NCBI GenBank assembly: GCA_030652995.1
Contig: JAUSAG010000005.1
Location: 1-64,000, forward strand
Length of the DNA: 64,000 nucleotides
Direction of reading: 5' to 3'
DNA from: Methylotenera sp.
Lineage (GTDB): Bacteria > Pseudomonadota > Gammaproteobacteria > Burkholderiales > Methylophilaceae
The notes under the pieces are model-generated. The model saw only the letters and a program-made list of their open reading frames with translations. It did not search any database and was not told where the DNA came from. Numbering within the stretch: position 1 is the first letter of the stretch; each line of letters begins with the position of its first letter. Positions 45,918 to 55,662 of this stretch are shown here, one piece after another. The translations under genes were made by a program, and so were the position numbers.

Positions 45918-46898
45918 ATGAATACCAACAGACCAAAAATTTTAGGAAGTAGAGTCCTTGTAACCGGCGGTGCTGGATTTATCGGAAGTCACTTGGTTGA
46001 TCAACTTCTAGCACGAGGTGCTAGTGAAGTTGTCGTAATCGACAACTTATTTACAGGTGATGAAGCTAATCTCGCTGATGCAATGAAAACAGGGCTGGTA
46101 AGCCTCTATAAAGATGATGCTGAGTTGGCTACTAGCTTAGAATATATATTTACCAAGCACAAAATTGACATTGTATTTAATTGCGCTACAAAAGCGTTGA
46201 ATTATTCATTCCTAAATCCCGCAAATGCGTTCTCTACCAATGTTAATGTGGTGCTTAACCTGCTTGAATTTCAAAGACGTGGGTTATTTAAAGCACTTTG
46301 CCATTTTTCCACTTCAGAAGTTTATGGCTCTGCGGTTTATGAGCCAATGGATGAGGCTCACCCAAAAAATCCGACAACCACCTACGCTGCTGGTAAAGCA
46401 TCAGCTGATTTTGCGGTTGAGAGCTATGTAAAAATGTTTGACCTTGATGCCTTTATTGTGCGCCCATTTAACAACTATGGGCCACGCCAGAATTATAAAG
46501 GATACCTTGCCGGGATTATTCCTATTACTGCTTGGCGTATTTTGAACGGTATTTCGCCAGAGTTGCATGGTGATGGCATGCAAAGTCGGGATTTTATTTA
46601 TGTCCACGATACCGTTGATGCTGTAATCAAGCTTTATGATGTAATGCTCAAAGGAGAATCGGTAAATATTTCTACCGATAATCAAATTTCCATACGTGAT
46701 CTGTTGCAGCAAGTTTGTGCTGAAATGGGCTATCGCGGAGAAATAATGAATAAGCCAGAGCGCAAATCCGATGTGCTTTGCCACAATGCAAGTAACGAGA
46801 AAATTCGCAAAATGATTGACTACTCGTTGACCCCATTCGACATCGGCTTACGTGAAACTTTAACTTGGTATCAACAACACATTAAGGAAGTTGCATGA
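45918..46898 (+). CDS. NAD-dependent sugar-nucleotide epimerase/dehydratase
   Basis: 326 residues, extended SDR. It has VTGGAGFIGSHLVD, the catalytic Ser in HFSTSEVYGS and TYAAGKASAD containing YxxxK. It most resembles nucleotide-sugar epimerases or 4,6-dehydratases. The aminotransferase and acyltransferase that follow suggest it supplies a keto-sugar for amination. Confidence 0.83.
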   Translation: MNTNRPKILGSRVLVTGGAGFIGSHLVDQLLARGASEVVVIDNLFTGDEANLADAMKTGLVSLYKDDAELATSLEYIFTKHKIDIVFNCATKALNYSFLNPANAFSTNVNVVLNLLEFQRRGLFKALCHFSTSEVYGSAVYEPMDEAHPKNPTTTYAAGKASADFAVESYVKMFDLDAFIVRPFNNYGPRQNYKGYLAGIIPITAWRILNGISPELHGDGMQSRDFIYVHDTVDAVIKLYDVMLKGESVNISTDNQISIRDLLQQVCAEMGYRGEIMNKPERKSDVLCHNASNEKIRKMIDYSLTPFDIGLRETLTWYQQHIKEVA

Positions 46899-47986
46899 GT
46901 AACATACGTCTAATGAAGCCTTACATTACCTTTGATGAGGTGGAGGCGGAGTTTCGAGCTGTGTTTGAAAGTGGAATTTTCACACGGGGGCACAATGTCG
47001 AGGCGTTGCGCAAGCAATTGGCAGAATACACAGGCGCCAAACATGCCTTTCTGATGACGTCTGCTACGACAGCATTATGGGTTTGCCTTAAGTTGCTGGG
47101 GGTGGATAAGGATGATGAAGTTATTGTGTCGGATTTTTCTTTTCCTGCAACTGCAAACGTAGTAGAAGATCTTGGTGCTCGTCCGATATTCGCTGATGTT
47201 GATATTCACACTTTTAATATGTTGCCAGAAGAGCTTGAACGAAAAATCACACCTCGTACCAAAGCGGTGATTTTTGTTGACGCGCTTGGTAATCCAGAAG
47301 GGCTGACCGAAATTAAAGCCATATGTGAAAAATATGGCTTGCCGCTGATTGAAGACGCAGCATGTGGAATTGGTAGCGGGGAAAATGGGCGCCGCTGTGG
47401 TTCTATTGCCGACCTTACATGTTTTAGTTTTCATCCGCGCAAGTTGATTAGTAGTGGTGAGGGTGGTGCAATCACCACTAATCGTGATGATTGGGCAGAT
47501 TGGTTGGAGATGAAGCTTATGCATGGCGCAAAGGGACTAAAAGGCATTGCCATGGATTTTGTTGACTATGGATATAACTTTCGGCTGCCTGAACTTCAGG
47601 CGATTATGGCAAGTAAACAGTTGGCTAAGATTGAAAAAATCGTTGATGAACGTAATAGCATTCGCCAAGATTATATGACAGAACTTGTACCGTTGGGCTT
47701 TGTGCCGCAAAAGATTGGTGTAAATGTTCGATCCAATATTCAGTCGCTTGTTTTCAAAGTACCTGAAGGTTGTGACCGTGATGCACTGATTCTTGCTTTG
47801 CGTGGAGCAGGTGTAGAGACAACCATAGGAACCTACGCCATGAGTAGTGGTACTTACTTTATGCGCAAATATGCCAACCCGCAGAAAAATTCAACTAAGC
47901 TAGAACAAACTACAATTACGCTTCCGTGTTTTGATGGTATTGATTTGGTTAAAGTGGCAGGTTCGATAAAGAATGTAATGCGATGA
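46895..47986 (+). CDS. DegT/DnrJ/EryC1 sugar aminotransferase
   Basis: 363 residues. The N-terminal RLMKPYITFDEVEAEFR, AFLMTSATTALW, DAACGIGSG and PLP lysine in FSFHPRKLISSGEGG identify the family. It makes an amino sugar from the keto product of the preceding gene. Overlaps of 4 bp at both ends show coupling. Confidence 0.88.
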   Translation: MSNIRLMKPYITFDEVEAEFRAVFESGIFTRGHNVEALRKQLAEYTGAKHAFLMTSATTALWVCLKLLGVDKDDEVIVSDFSFPATANVVEDLGARPIFADVDIHTFNMLPEELERKITPRTKAVIFVDALGNPEGLTEIKAICEKYGLPLIEDAACGIGSGENGRRCGSIADLTCFSFHPRKLISSGEGGAITTNRDDWADWLEMKLMHGAKGLKGIAMDFVDYGYNFRLPELQAIMASKQLAKIEKIVDERNSIRQDYMTELVPLGFVPQKIGVNVRSNIQSLVFKVPEGCDRDALILALRGAGVETTIGTYAMSSGTYFMRKYANPQKNSTKLEQTTITLPCFDGIDLVKVAGSIKNVMR

Positions 47987-48594
47987 GTGATTCTGTAAAG
48001 CAAAGCATTATCAAGCTGGCGCAGGCTATATGGTCTTCTGATGATCTTTGCTTTGTCGATACAGAACGCACACAAGGATTGCGAGAAGATATTCTGCGTA
48101 ATTTTCTGGCACTAGCTATGACGGATGATGAGCGAGCTCAAATGCTTGGTTTGTCTCATGGTTGCAGGGTCAGGGAGTCAGCAAAAATTATCTCACCTCA
48201 AAATTTGACTTGTGGTGAAAATGTTTGGATTGGAGAAAATGTCATTTTAGATGCATCAGGTGGGTTGGAAGTGGGATCGCATACCACGTTTGGTGTTGCT
48301 TCTCTTGTCTGGACGCATAGCTCATCTTTTTCTAACATTATGATGGATAATCGAAGCGGCAATCCGTGGATTGTTCGCAATCCTACTCGAATAGGGAGCG
48401 GTTGTTATATTGGGGGACCTTCTTCGATATATCCTGGAGTAACCATCGGCAATAAAGTCATTGTGTTGCCAATGTCTGTTGTTACTGAGGACGTGCCGGA
48501 TAATGTAATGGTTGGAGGTAGCCCCGCTAAAGTGATTCGTTCGATTGATGCAGACTGGATGGTGCAATATCAAAAGAAAAATGGACTTAGCTAG
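47983..48594 (+). CDS. Hexapeptide-repeat acyltransferase
   Basis: 203 residues. The N-terminal helical region is followed by hexapeptide repeats (SPQNLTCGENVWIGENVILDASGGLEVGSHTTF, GSGCYIGGPSSIYPGVTIGNK) and the typical end VMVGGSPAKVI. It probably O- or N-acylates a sugar of this polysaccharide. It is the last gene of the coupled epimerase-aminotransferase-acyltransferase trio. Confidence 0.8.
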   Translation: MSDSVKQSIIKLAQAIWSSDDLCFVDTERTQGLREDILRNFLALAMTDDERAQMLGLSHGCRVRESAKIISPQNLTCGENVWIGENVILDASGGLEVGSHTTFGVASLVWTHSSSFSNIMMDNRSGNPWIVRNPTRIGSGCYIGGPSSIYPGVTIGNKVIVLPMSVVTEDVPDNVMVGGSPAKVIRSIDADWMVQYQKKNGLS

Positions 48595-48676
48595 AATATG
48601 CCACAAGAGTGTGGCAATTGACAGAATTTTTCAGATTAAGGTACGAGTTACTATCTATAGCTTGAATCCGAGGTAA

Positions 48677-49768
48677 ATGTCTATGAGAATACTTCACTTG
48701 CCAATAGAAATTGCGGGACAACTATGTGTTACAGCTCAAGCCCAGAAGAAGTTAGGTTACGAAGCATCTTGCATGACTAATCTTCATCCTTTTGGTTATC
48801 CGTCTCCCATTGATATAGTATTACCCAATAGAGGTACTTATTGGCTGAAAGGAATAGATAGACTAAGCGCATTTTTTCAGACAGCTGAGGTGTTCGATGT
48901 TTACCATTACTATTTTGCTAGAACTTTACTACCGTTGCAAATTGATGCACGCTACGAAAAGTTGCGAGGTAAACGCCTTGTAACTGAATTTTTTGGTAGT
49001 GATGTTAGGCTTCCCGATACGGAAGCTAAACGTAACCCGTATTACGTGAATTCCTATCATGAATCAGAGGTGAATAATCGTAAGATGTTACGTGCTTGGG
49101 CAGATATAACTGATGGGGAAGTTATATTTCCAGATCATAGCTTTAACCTGTTTCTTGAACCGTATTTCAATAAAATACACGTGGTTGGCCAGCGTATTGA
49201 CTTTTCTCTGTACACACCGAGCTATCCAGATTCAAAAAGCAAGCGTGTTAGGGTGATGCATGCGCCTAGCCAGCAAGCCTTCAAGGGAACAGTACACATT
49301 GAGCGGGCAGTGGAAAATCTTAAACGAAAAGGACTGGAGTTTGACTACATTAGAGTGACTGGTCTACCGCATAACGATGCTATGGAACTGTATAAAACAG
49401 CAGATCTGGTTATTGATCAACTATGTGGTGGATCACATGGAGTTTTTGCCTGTGAAGCTATGGCACTTGGCAAACCTGTTATTTGCTATATTCTTCCTGA
49501 GCTGGTTTCTGGTTTTCCAGAGGGATTCCCGATTATCAATGCCAACCCAGACACAATCGAGTCTGTACTAGAAGAATGGGTGCAATCACCTACGCGACTC
49601 CATGAAGTTGGTAAGCAAAGTCGTAGTTATGCTGAGCGTGTTCATGATGTTCAAAAAATTGCCCGAGATTTGATCCGAATCTATCAGAAAGACGTACCGC
49701 TCGTTTCAGGTAATGTTATTGATTGGCGAAAAGGTAACGACAGAAAACAGGCTTTACGCCCATGTTAA
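48677..49768 (+). CDS. GT4-like glycosyltransferase
   Basis: 363 residues, GT-B type. The C-terminal half shows MHAPSQQAFKGT, LYKTADLVIDQL, GSHGVFACEAMALGKPVICY, the EX7E-like retaining glycosyltransferase region. The N-terminal half has VYHYYFARTLL. Donor and acceptor are unknown. GAGG lies 6 bp upstream of the first ATG. It overlaps the flippase gene by 7 bp. Confidence 0.8.
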   Translation: MSMRILHLPIEIAGQLCVTAQAQKKLGYEASCMTNLHPFGYPSPIDIVLPNRGTYWLKGIDRLSAFFQTAEVFDVYHYYFARTLLPLQIDARYEKLRGKRLVTEFFGSDVRLPDTEAKRNPYYVNSYHESEVNNRKMLRAWADITDGEVIFPDHSFNLFLEPYFNKIHVVGQRIDFSLYTPSYPDSKSKRVRVMHAPSQQAFKGTVHIERAVENLKRKGLEFDYIRVTGLPHNDAMELYKTADLVIDQLCGGSHGVFACEAMALGKPVICYILPELVSGFPEGFPIINANPDTIESVLEEWVQSPTRLHEVGKQSRSYAERVHDVQKIARDLIRIYQKDVPLVSGNVIDWRKGNDRKQALRPC

Positions 49769-51201
49769 AGTCATTCATTAGAGATAGCGTGGTATACGCG
49801 ATTCCTTCTATAGTTAGTCGTGGTCTGGCGGTTATTCTGATTCCGCTTTATACACGAGTATTAACTCCTGCTGATTTTGGTTCTCTTGATTTGTTTATTG
49901 CTTTTGCGACCTTAGTAAATCTTACGGTGGCGCTAGAAGTTTCTCAAGGTGTCGCTCGTTTTTATTCAAGCGAAAAAGATGCTGGACGGAGAGTTGCTTA
50001 TGCATCGTCTGCATTTTGGTTTACAGTTTTTTGTTATGCTCTTTTTTTGATTGTTACGCTCATTGCCAATAAAGAATTATCCCGTCTTATCATGGGGCGA
50101 GACGGAATGGAGACTTCGTTCCAAGTCGGTGTGATTTATATTTTCATTAACGGCGTGTTTTATCTTGTTCAGAACCAGTTTCGTTGGGAGTTTCGTAGTA
50201 GGCATTACGCAGTTGTTAGTATGTCGGTTACGATTATGACAGCTGTGTTTGCTGTATTTCTGACTTATGTCTTAGGGTGGGGTTTGTATGGCCTGTTGTT
50301 GGGTATGGCCGGTGGTATGTTGATAGGATGCATTTATGGTCTGTGGTATCTTCAAAATAGCTTACGCTTTCAGTTTCAATGGTCTCGACTCAAGGAAATG
50401 CTTACCTTTTCTGCCCCTTTAGTGCCTTCTGGTATCGCTGTTTTTATTACGCTTTATATTGACCGTCTGATGATTAATCATTTTTTATCTGTAGATGAGG
50501 TGGGTTTGTTTGGAATTGGGTATCGTTTGGCAAGTGTAGTTGGCTTAGTGATCGTAGGTTTTCAAGGAGCATTGACACCCCTGATTTTTTCTAATTATCA
50601 TGATGAACAAACACCAAGGCAATTGGCAGTAATTTTTCGAGGCTTTATTGTTTTTTCACTATTGATTTTTTTATCACTAAGTTTGTTTGCTAGTGAGATA
50701 CTGTATTTAATGACTACCCCTGCTTATTATTCGGCCGCATCAATAGTAATTTTCCTGACCCCAGCCATTTTGCTTTCAAATATGTATATTTTTGCTCCAG
50801 GTATTAGCATTGCCAAGAAAACATATTTAATTTTGTATATAAATATTGGTGGGGCAGTTCTCAATGTGGCATTAAATTGGGTGCTTATTCCTGAATTTGG
50901 TATTTCGGGTGCTGCTATTGCAACTTTACTTAGCTATACAGGTGTATTTTTCGCATACATGAAGTTGAGCCAAAAATTTTATTTTGTTCCACATCAATGG
51001 CACCCCATATTTTTTTCGGTAGTTACCTCAGGTTTGCTGGCATACTGGATACCAAAATTTGATATATCTTTTAGTGCGGGTATTATTTTGAAGTTATCAG
51101 TAATTGTACTGGCTTGTTTATTTTTTGTGATTATAAGGTTAGTAAAGGTTTCTGAACTTCGTCAATTGAGAGCTGGCATTACAAAGCGTTTTTTTGCCTG
51201 A
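49762..51201 (+). CDS. Wzx-type oligosaccharide flippase
   Basis: 479 residues with about 14 hydrophobic helices. The N-terminal LIPLYTRVLTPADFGSLDLF segment is the signature of polysaccharide biosynthesis (MOP superfamily) proteins. It moves lipid-linked repeat units across the inner membrane. Its presence implies a Wzx/Wzy-style pathway, but no Wzy candidate is found in the window. Confidence 0.88.
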   Translation: MLKSFIRDSVVYAIPSIVSRGLAVILIPLYTRVLTPADFGSLDLFIAFATLVNLTVALEVSQGVARFYSSEKDAGRRVAYASSAFWFTVFCYALFLIVTLIANKELSRLIMGRDGMETSFQVGVIYIFINGVFYLVQNQFRWEFRSRHYAVVSMSVTIMTAVFAVFLTYVLGWGLYGLLLGMAGGMLIGCIYGLWYLQNSLRFQFQWSRLKEMLTFSAPLVPSGIAVFITLYIDRLMINHFLSVDEVGLFGIGYRLASVVGLVIVGFQGALTPLIFSNYHDEQTPRQLAVIFRGFIVFSLLIFLSLSLFASEILYLMTTPAYYSAASIVIFLTPAILLSNMYIFAPGISIAKKTYLILYINIGGAVLNVALNWVLIPEFGISGAAIATLLSYTGVFFAYMKLSQKFYFVPHQWHPIFFSVVTSGLLAYWIPKFDISFSAGIILKLSVIVLACLFFVIIRLVKVSELRQLRAGITKRFFA

Positions 51202-51266
51202 ATTAATAGGTCTTATTTTGTTAGGTCAGCGTGTGATTAAATTTAGATTGTCAGGCGGTATTTAAT

Positions 51267-53150
51267 ATGTGTGGCATTACTGGTGGCTGGTGGCGTGAGG
51301 CTCCAACTCAATTACATCAGCAATTACAGGGCGCCGTTTCTGCAATGCATTTGCGTGGGCCGAATGATCAAGGTTATGAACTTCACTCAGTGCCAAACGG
51401 AGTGGTGGCTTTAGGGCACACTCGTCTTTCAATTATAGATTTGAGCTCTGGTGGGCACCAGCCGATGTATTCATCTGATAAACGCTATGGCTTAGTTTTT
51501 AACGGTGAAATCTATAATTATCGTGAGCTACGCCAAGAGCTTAGTAGTTTAGGTTTTGCGTTTAATACAGATTCTGACACTGAAGTTTTACTCACCGCTT
51601 GGCAATGCTGGGGGCGTGATTGCTTAACAAAGTTAGTGGGCATGTTTGCTTTTGTGGTGTTTGATAAGTTGGCTGGCACTTTAACTTGTGTGCGTGACCC
51701 TTTTGGCATTAAGCCTTTTTTTTATACATTAGAAAATGGTAATTTTTTATTTGCATCTGAAATTTCAGCGATTAAAGCGATAAAAAGCGAAAAAATAACG
51801 TTAGATTGGCAGCGCGCTTATGATTACCTAGTGCATGGCGATTATGATAGCGGGCCTCGCAGTTTTGTGGCTGAGGTTAATCATTTATTGCCTGGTCATA
51901 TTGTTGAAATTGATGTTGCTAATGGACAAGTCACGGAGCCTTTGGCTTGGTGGAAACCTGAGATTGCAGAAAATAAAGCCATTAGCTTTGCGGATGCAGC
52001 AGATGAATTGAGAGAGAGGTTTCTCAATAACATCCGTTTGCATTTGCGGAGTGATGTACCTTTAGGTGCTGCGCTATCGGGCGGGGTTGATTCTTCTGCC
52101 GTGGTTTGTGCCATGCGCCATGTTGAACCCGACTTGCCAATTAACACTTTTAGTTACATTGCCCGTGGCAGTGGTGTTTCTGAAGAAGCTTGGGTGGATA
52201 TCGTTAATCAACATGTGCGGGCGGTGCCACATAAAGTCGTTGTAACATCTAGTGAGTTAGCTAATGATCTTGACGATATGATATTGGCGCAAGGTGAACC
52301 TTTTGGCAGCACTAGTATTTATGCACAGTACCGCGTATTTAAGCTTGCCAAGGATAATGGCATTACTGTCACTTTGGATGGCCAGGGTGCAGATGAGCTT
52401 TTAGCGGGTTATAACGGTTACCCAAGTAAGCGCATTAAAAGCATGTTAGATATACATCAGTATATTGATGCATATACTTTTTTGCAAAACTGGTCTGATT
52501 GGCCTGGGCGAAATGTTAAGGATTGCATTAAAAGCGTAGTTGCTGAATATGTTGATGGCTCACTGTATCAATTGTTTCGCAAGTTAAATGGTACGGGACA
52601 TAGCCCTGCATGGATTGATACTAATCTTTTAGCGGAGTCCGGCGTGTTTTTGGGCCACCCTAGACAATTAGCACCAAGTAACGTTGCTGGTCGCAGGTTG
52701 GTTGCAGAATTAGCCTTTTCTATCACACGTAGAGGGTTGCCATCATTGCTCAGACATGGAGATAGAAACTCTATGCGCTTTTCAGTAGAAAGCCGCGTGC
52801 CATTTTTAACACCAGATTTGGCTAATTTTTTATTGTCTTTACCTGAACAATATTTAATATCGCAACAAGGTGAAACTAAAAGCGTATTTCGTGCTGCTAT
52901 GCGCGGGATTGTGCCTGATGAAATTCTTGATAGAAAAGATAAAGTTGGTTTTGAAACACCTGAAAAGATTTGGTTAATCGGTATGGAGGATCAAATTCGT
53001 GCTTGGTTGAGTGTGGATATTGATGTGCCATTTTTAAATCAAAAAGGAATAATAAACGAGTTTAATTTGATTGTCGCTGGTAAAAAACCATTTAGTTGGC
53101 AAGTCTGGCGATGGATTAACTTTATTCGCTGGTATCAGCTTTATTTTTAG
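51267..53150 (+). CDS. AsnB-type glutamine amidotransferase of the EPS locus
   Basis: 627 residues. The mature N-terminal Cys (MCGITGG) is the glutaminase nucleophile; GEIYNYREL and the synthetase P-loop ALSGGVDSS follow. Within polysaccharide loci such proteins (like WbpS) amidate uronic acids rather than making asparagine. That role is inferred from the UDP-GlcNAcA pathway genes upstream. Confidence 0.85.
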   Translation: MCGITGGWWREAPTQLHQQLQGAVSAMHLRGPNDQGYELHSVPNGVVALGHTRLSIIDLSSGGHQPMYSSDKRYGLVFNGEIYNYRELRQELSSLGFAFNTDSDTEVLLTAWQCWGRDCLTKLVGMFAFVVFDKLAGTLTCVRDPFGIKPFFYTLENGNFLFASEISAIKAIKSEKITLDWQRAYDYLVHGDYDSGPRSFVAEVNHLLPGHIVEIDVANGQVTEPLAWWKPEIAENKAISFADAADELRERFLNNIRLHLRSDVPLGAALSGGVDSSAVVCAMRHVEPDLPINTFSYIARGSGVSEEAWVDIVNQHVRAVPHKVVVTSSELANDLDDMILAQGEPFGSTSIYAQYRVFKLAKDNGITVTLDGQGADELLAGYNGYPSKRIKSMLDIHQYIDAYTFLQNWSDWPGRNVKDCIKSVVAEYVDGSLYQLFRKLNGTGHSPAWIDTNLLAESGVFLGHPRQLAPSNVAGRRLVAELAFSITRRGLPSLLRHGDRNSMRFSVESRVPFLTPDLANFLLSLPEQYLISQQGETKSVFRAAMRGIVPDEILDRKDKVGFETPEKIWLIGMEDQIRAWLSVDIDVPFLNQKGIINEFNLIVAGKKPFSWQVWRWINFIRWYQLYF

Positions 53151-53181
53151 CCTATATATCATAGGCAATGTATAACTTCGC

Positions 53182-53538
53182 ATGAAAATTATTACAATTA
53201 TTGGCGCACGTCCTAAGTTTGCTAAAGCAACGGTTGTGTCACGCGCATTTCGTGAACACTCGTCAACCGTGCGCAAAATTATCACCCACACAGGGCAACA
53301 TTACGATGTCAATATGACAGACGTATTTTTTGATGAATTAGATATACTCAAGCCAGGCTCCAATCTTACGATTGGAGATAAGGCTCATGGGCAAAGTACT
53401 GGCAGAATACAGGAGGCAATTGAAGTTGCTCCACTAAAAGAGAAGCCTAATTGGTTGCGAGTTTATGGTGATATAGATTCTTCTTTAGCTAATACTTTAG
53501 TCGCGATGAAGCTTCATACCCCTGTGGCATATATTTAG
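53182..53538 (+). pseudogene. Truncated wecB-like UDP-GlcNAc 2-epimerase
   Basis: 118 residues. The first part, IITIIGARPKFAKATVVSRAF, then HTGQHYD, VFFDELDI and VYGDIDSSLAN, matches the start of WecB/WbpI. It stops at TAG right after HTPVAYI, where intact proteins read into an EAGLRSF segment, and the remaining two thirds is absent because the next gene begins at 53552. It is a decayed fragment. An intact paralog lies at 57542. Confidence 0.85.
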
Positions 53539-53551
53539 GCAGGATGGAATT

Positions 53552-54427
53552 ATGATTAGTATTTTGATGCCTATTAAGAATGAAGCGCTTTACATTGAAA
53601 GTGCGCTAAAGTCTATTTTTGAAATAGATGAATGTAATTTTGAAGTTATTGTGGTTGATGACGGATCTACAGATAACTCCATTTTATTGCTGAAAAATCT
53701 TAATTATCCTTTTGTGAGAATTATTGAAACAGATGGTATAGGCAAAGCTGCAGCTTTTAGTTTAGCGTATGAGCGTGCATTGGGTGATTATTTTATATTG
53801 TTGGCAGGGGATGATCTTTTAGTTGCATCTGCTCTTAAAGATAGAGTTATACCTTTGCGTAGCGCGACACCAGAAACACCTACTATTACATTCTGTAAGT
53901 TGAAGTCGTTCTCTGAAACAAAAGCTTATGACGGAATGATATTGCCAAAAAATCCTAATAAAGGGCTAGAGTCTGGAGGGTGTATGGCTTTTAATAAGGC
54001 TTTTGGTGATTTAGTTTTCCCTATCCCATCCATGCTTGCAAATGAAGACAGTTGGTTAGTTTTACATGCTAGGTATTTACCTGTTACGGTTATTCACGTT
54101 CCTATTATAGGTTTGATGTATCGAATACATGCTAATAATAGCTATAAAAGAGGAGTGGAGTTTGCTCAAGTTAATGAGCAAATGTGGTTACGCCAGCGAG
54201 CTTTGTTTTACTTTTATGAAACATATAAAGAGAAGTTGCTACCATCCCAGCAAAGAGAATTGTTAGTTGAGTTTTGTCTTCAATTGTTAAGGTATCTTGG
54301 ATATCCATTGGTTTTGCTTTTTTTACCACGAGCCCCGATTAAAAATAAAATTAAGTTTTTTTTCAATGCAACACCTTATCTTTATTTATTGCGTGAGCGA
54401 TTTTATAAGTTTTTTTCAGGTAGATAA
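53552..54427 (+). CDS. Family 2 glycosyltransferase
   Basis: 291 residues. SILMPIKNEALYIESALKSI, VVDDGSTDNS and LLAGDDLL (DxD-like) form the GT-A core. The C terminus is basic and aromatic and may associate with the membrane. It appears AT-rich relative to the housekeeping genes, suggesting exchange. It abuts the next glycosyltransferase gene. Confidence 0.83.
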   Translation: MISILMPIKNEALYIESALKSIFEIDECNFEVIVVDDGSTDNSILLLKNLNYPFVRIIETDGIGKAAAFSLAYERALGDYFILLAGDDLLVASALKDRVIPLRSATPETPTITFCKLKSFSETKAYDGMILPKNPNKGLESGGCMAFNKAFGDLVFPIPSMLANEDSWLVLHARYLPVTVIHVPIIGLMYRIHANNSYKRGVEFAQVNEQMWLRQRALFYFYETYKEKLLPSQQRELLVEFCLQLLRYLGYPLVLLFLPRAPIKNKIKFFFNATPYLYLLRERFYKFFSGR

Positions 54428-55662
54428 TGAATATTCTGGTGGTTACTCAATATTTCTGGCCCGAAAATTTTCGAATTAATGATTTATCTCGGTCACTTCT
54501 ATCTCAAGGCAATACCGTCGAAGTGCTAACAGGGCAACCGAATTATCCTGAGGGTAAAGTTTTTTCAGGCTACCGTTCATATAGAAGTAATGCTGAAATT
54601 TGGCAAGGCATAAAAATTCATCGTGTACCAATTGTTGCTAGAGGCAACAAGAGTGGAATCAGGTTGGCATTGAACTATTTTTCATTTATTGTTACAGGCT
54701 TGTTGTTTGCGCCTTGGCTACTTAGAAAAACAAAATATGATGTGATATTCGTTTACGCACCATCACCTGTTTTTCAGGTGATTCCAGCGTCTTTTTTGGG
54801 TTGGTTAAAGGGTGTTCCCGTAGTGCTTTGGGTGCAGGATTTATGGCCGCAAAGTGCAGAGGCAACAGGTTATGTGAAGTCTCCGCTTCTGTTGAAGTTG
54901 CTTGAAAGATTTGTACGGTTTGCTTATTCGCATACGGATTTATTGTTGGTTCAGTCTAAAGCTTTTATTAAGCCAGTTTTAAAACTTGCGCCTAAAATAC
55001 CCATTGCATATTATCCAAACTCTGTAGAAAAAGAGTTTTATTCTCCGCAAGCCATTCAAGTTCCACATATTCAATCACTTCAATCTGGGTTCACAGTTTT
55101 ATTCGCCGGTAATATCGGTTCTGCTCAAGCGATGGAAACTATTGTTGCAGCAGCTGAAAGGTTAAGCGCATATCCTGAAATTAAAATAGTGATATTGGGT
55201 AGTGGCAGTAAAAGAGCTTGGGTAGAGAGGCAGGTTGTTGAAAGGAAGTTAACTAACCTGTATTTGGAAGGGCGCTTTCCAGTTGAAACGATGCCGCTTT
55301 TAATGCGACGGGCTTCCGCTCTATTGGTAACCTTAACAAATCAGCCTATTTTTGAATTGACTATTCCGAGTAAAATACAGGCTTATCTTGCTGTAGGTAA
55401 ACCTATTATTGCTTGTTTGAATGGTGAAGGTGCAAGATTGATTAACGAGGCAAAAGCAGGTGTTGCTGCACAAGCAGAGAACGATGAGGCGTTGGCTCAG
55501 GCAATTATCGGGCTTTATCAAATGCCAGAATCTGAGCGCGATCAAATGTGCGTTAATGGACGCGCTTATTTTAAGCAGCATTTTGATGAGGAAATGTTAA
55601 CTGCTGAGTTGATTAAACATTTTGAAGCGGTGATTGAGAAGAATAAAAAGGATAACCATTGA
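54427..55662 (+). CDS. GT4 glycosyltransferase, WbuB-like
   Basis: 411 residues. The N-terminal VTQYFWPENFRINDL, LTGQPNYPEGK, then WVQDLWPQS and the C-terminal TIPSKIQAYLAVGKPIIA match WbuB-type transferases, which in E. coli transfer L-FucNAc. The genes that follow make an L-configured N-acetylaminosugar, which fits. Its stop overlaps the next start as TTGA. Confidence 0.83.
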   Translation: MNILVVTQYFWPENFRINDLSRSLLSQGNTVEVLTGQPNYPEGKVFSGYRSYRSNAEIWQGIKIHRVPIVARGNKSGIRLALNYFSFIVTGLLFAPWLLRKTKYDVIFVYAPSPVFQVIPASFLGWLKGVPVVLWVQDLWPQSAEATGYVKSPLLLKLLERFVRFAYSHTDLLLVQSKAFIKPVLKLAPKIPIAYYPNSVEKEFYSPQAIQVPHIQSLQSGFTVLFAGNIGSAQAMETIVAAAERLSAYPEIKIVILGSGSKRAWVERQVVERKLTNLYLEGRFPVETMPLLMRRASALLVTLTNQPIFELTIPSKIQAYLAVGKPIIACLNGEGARLINEAKAGVAAQAENDEALAQAIIGLYQMPESERDQMCVNGRAYFKQHFDEEMLTAELIKHFEAVIEKNKKDNH

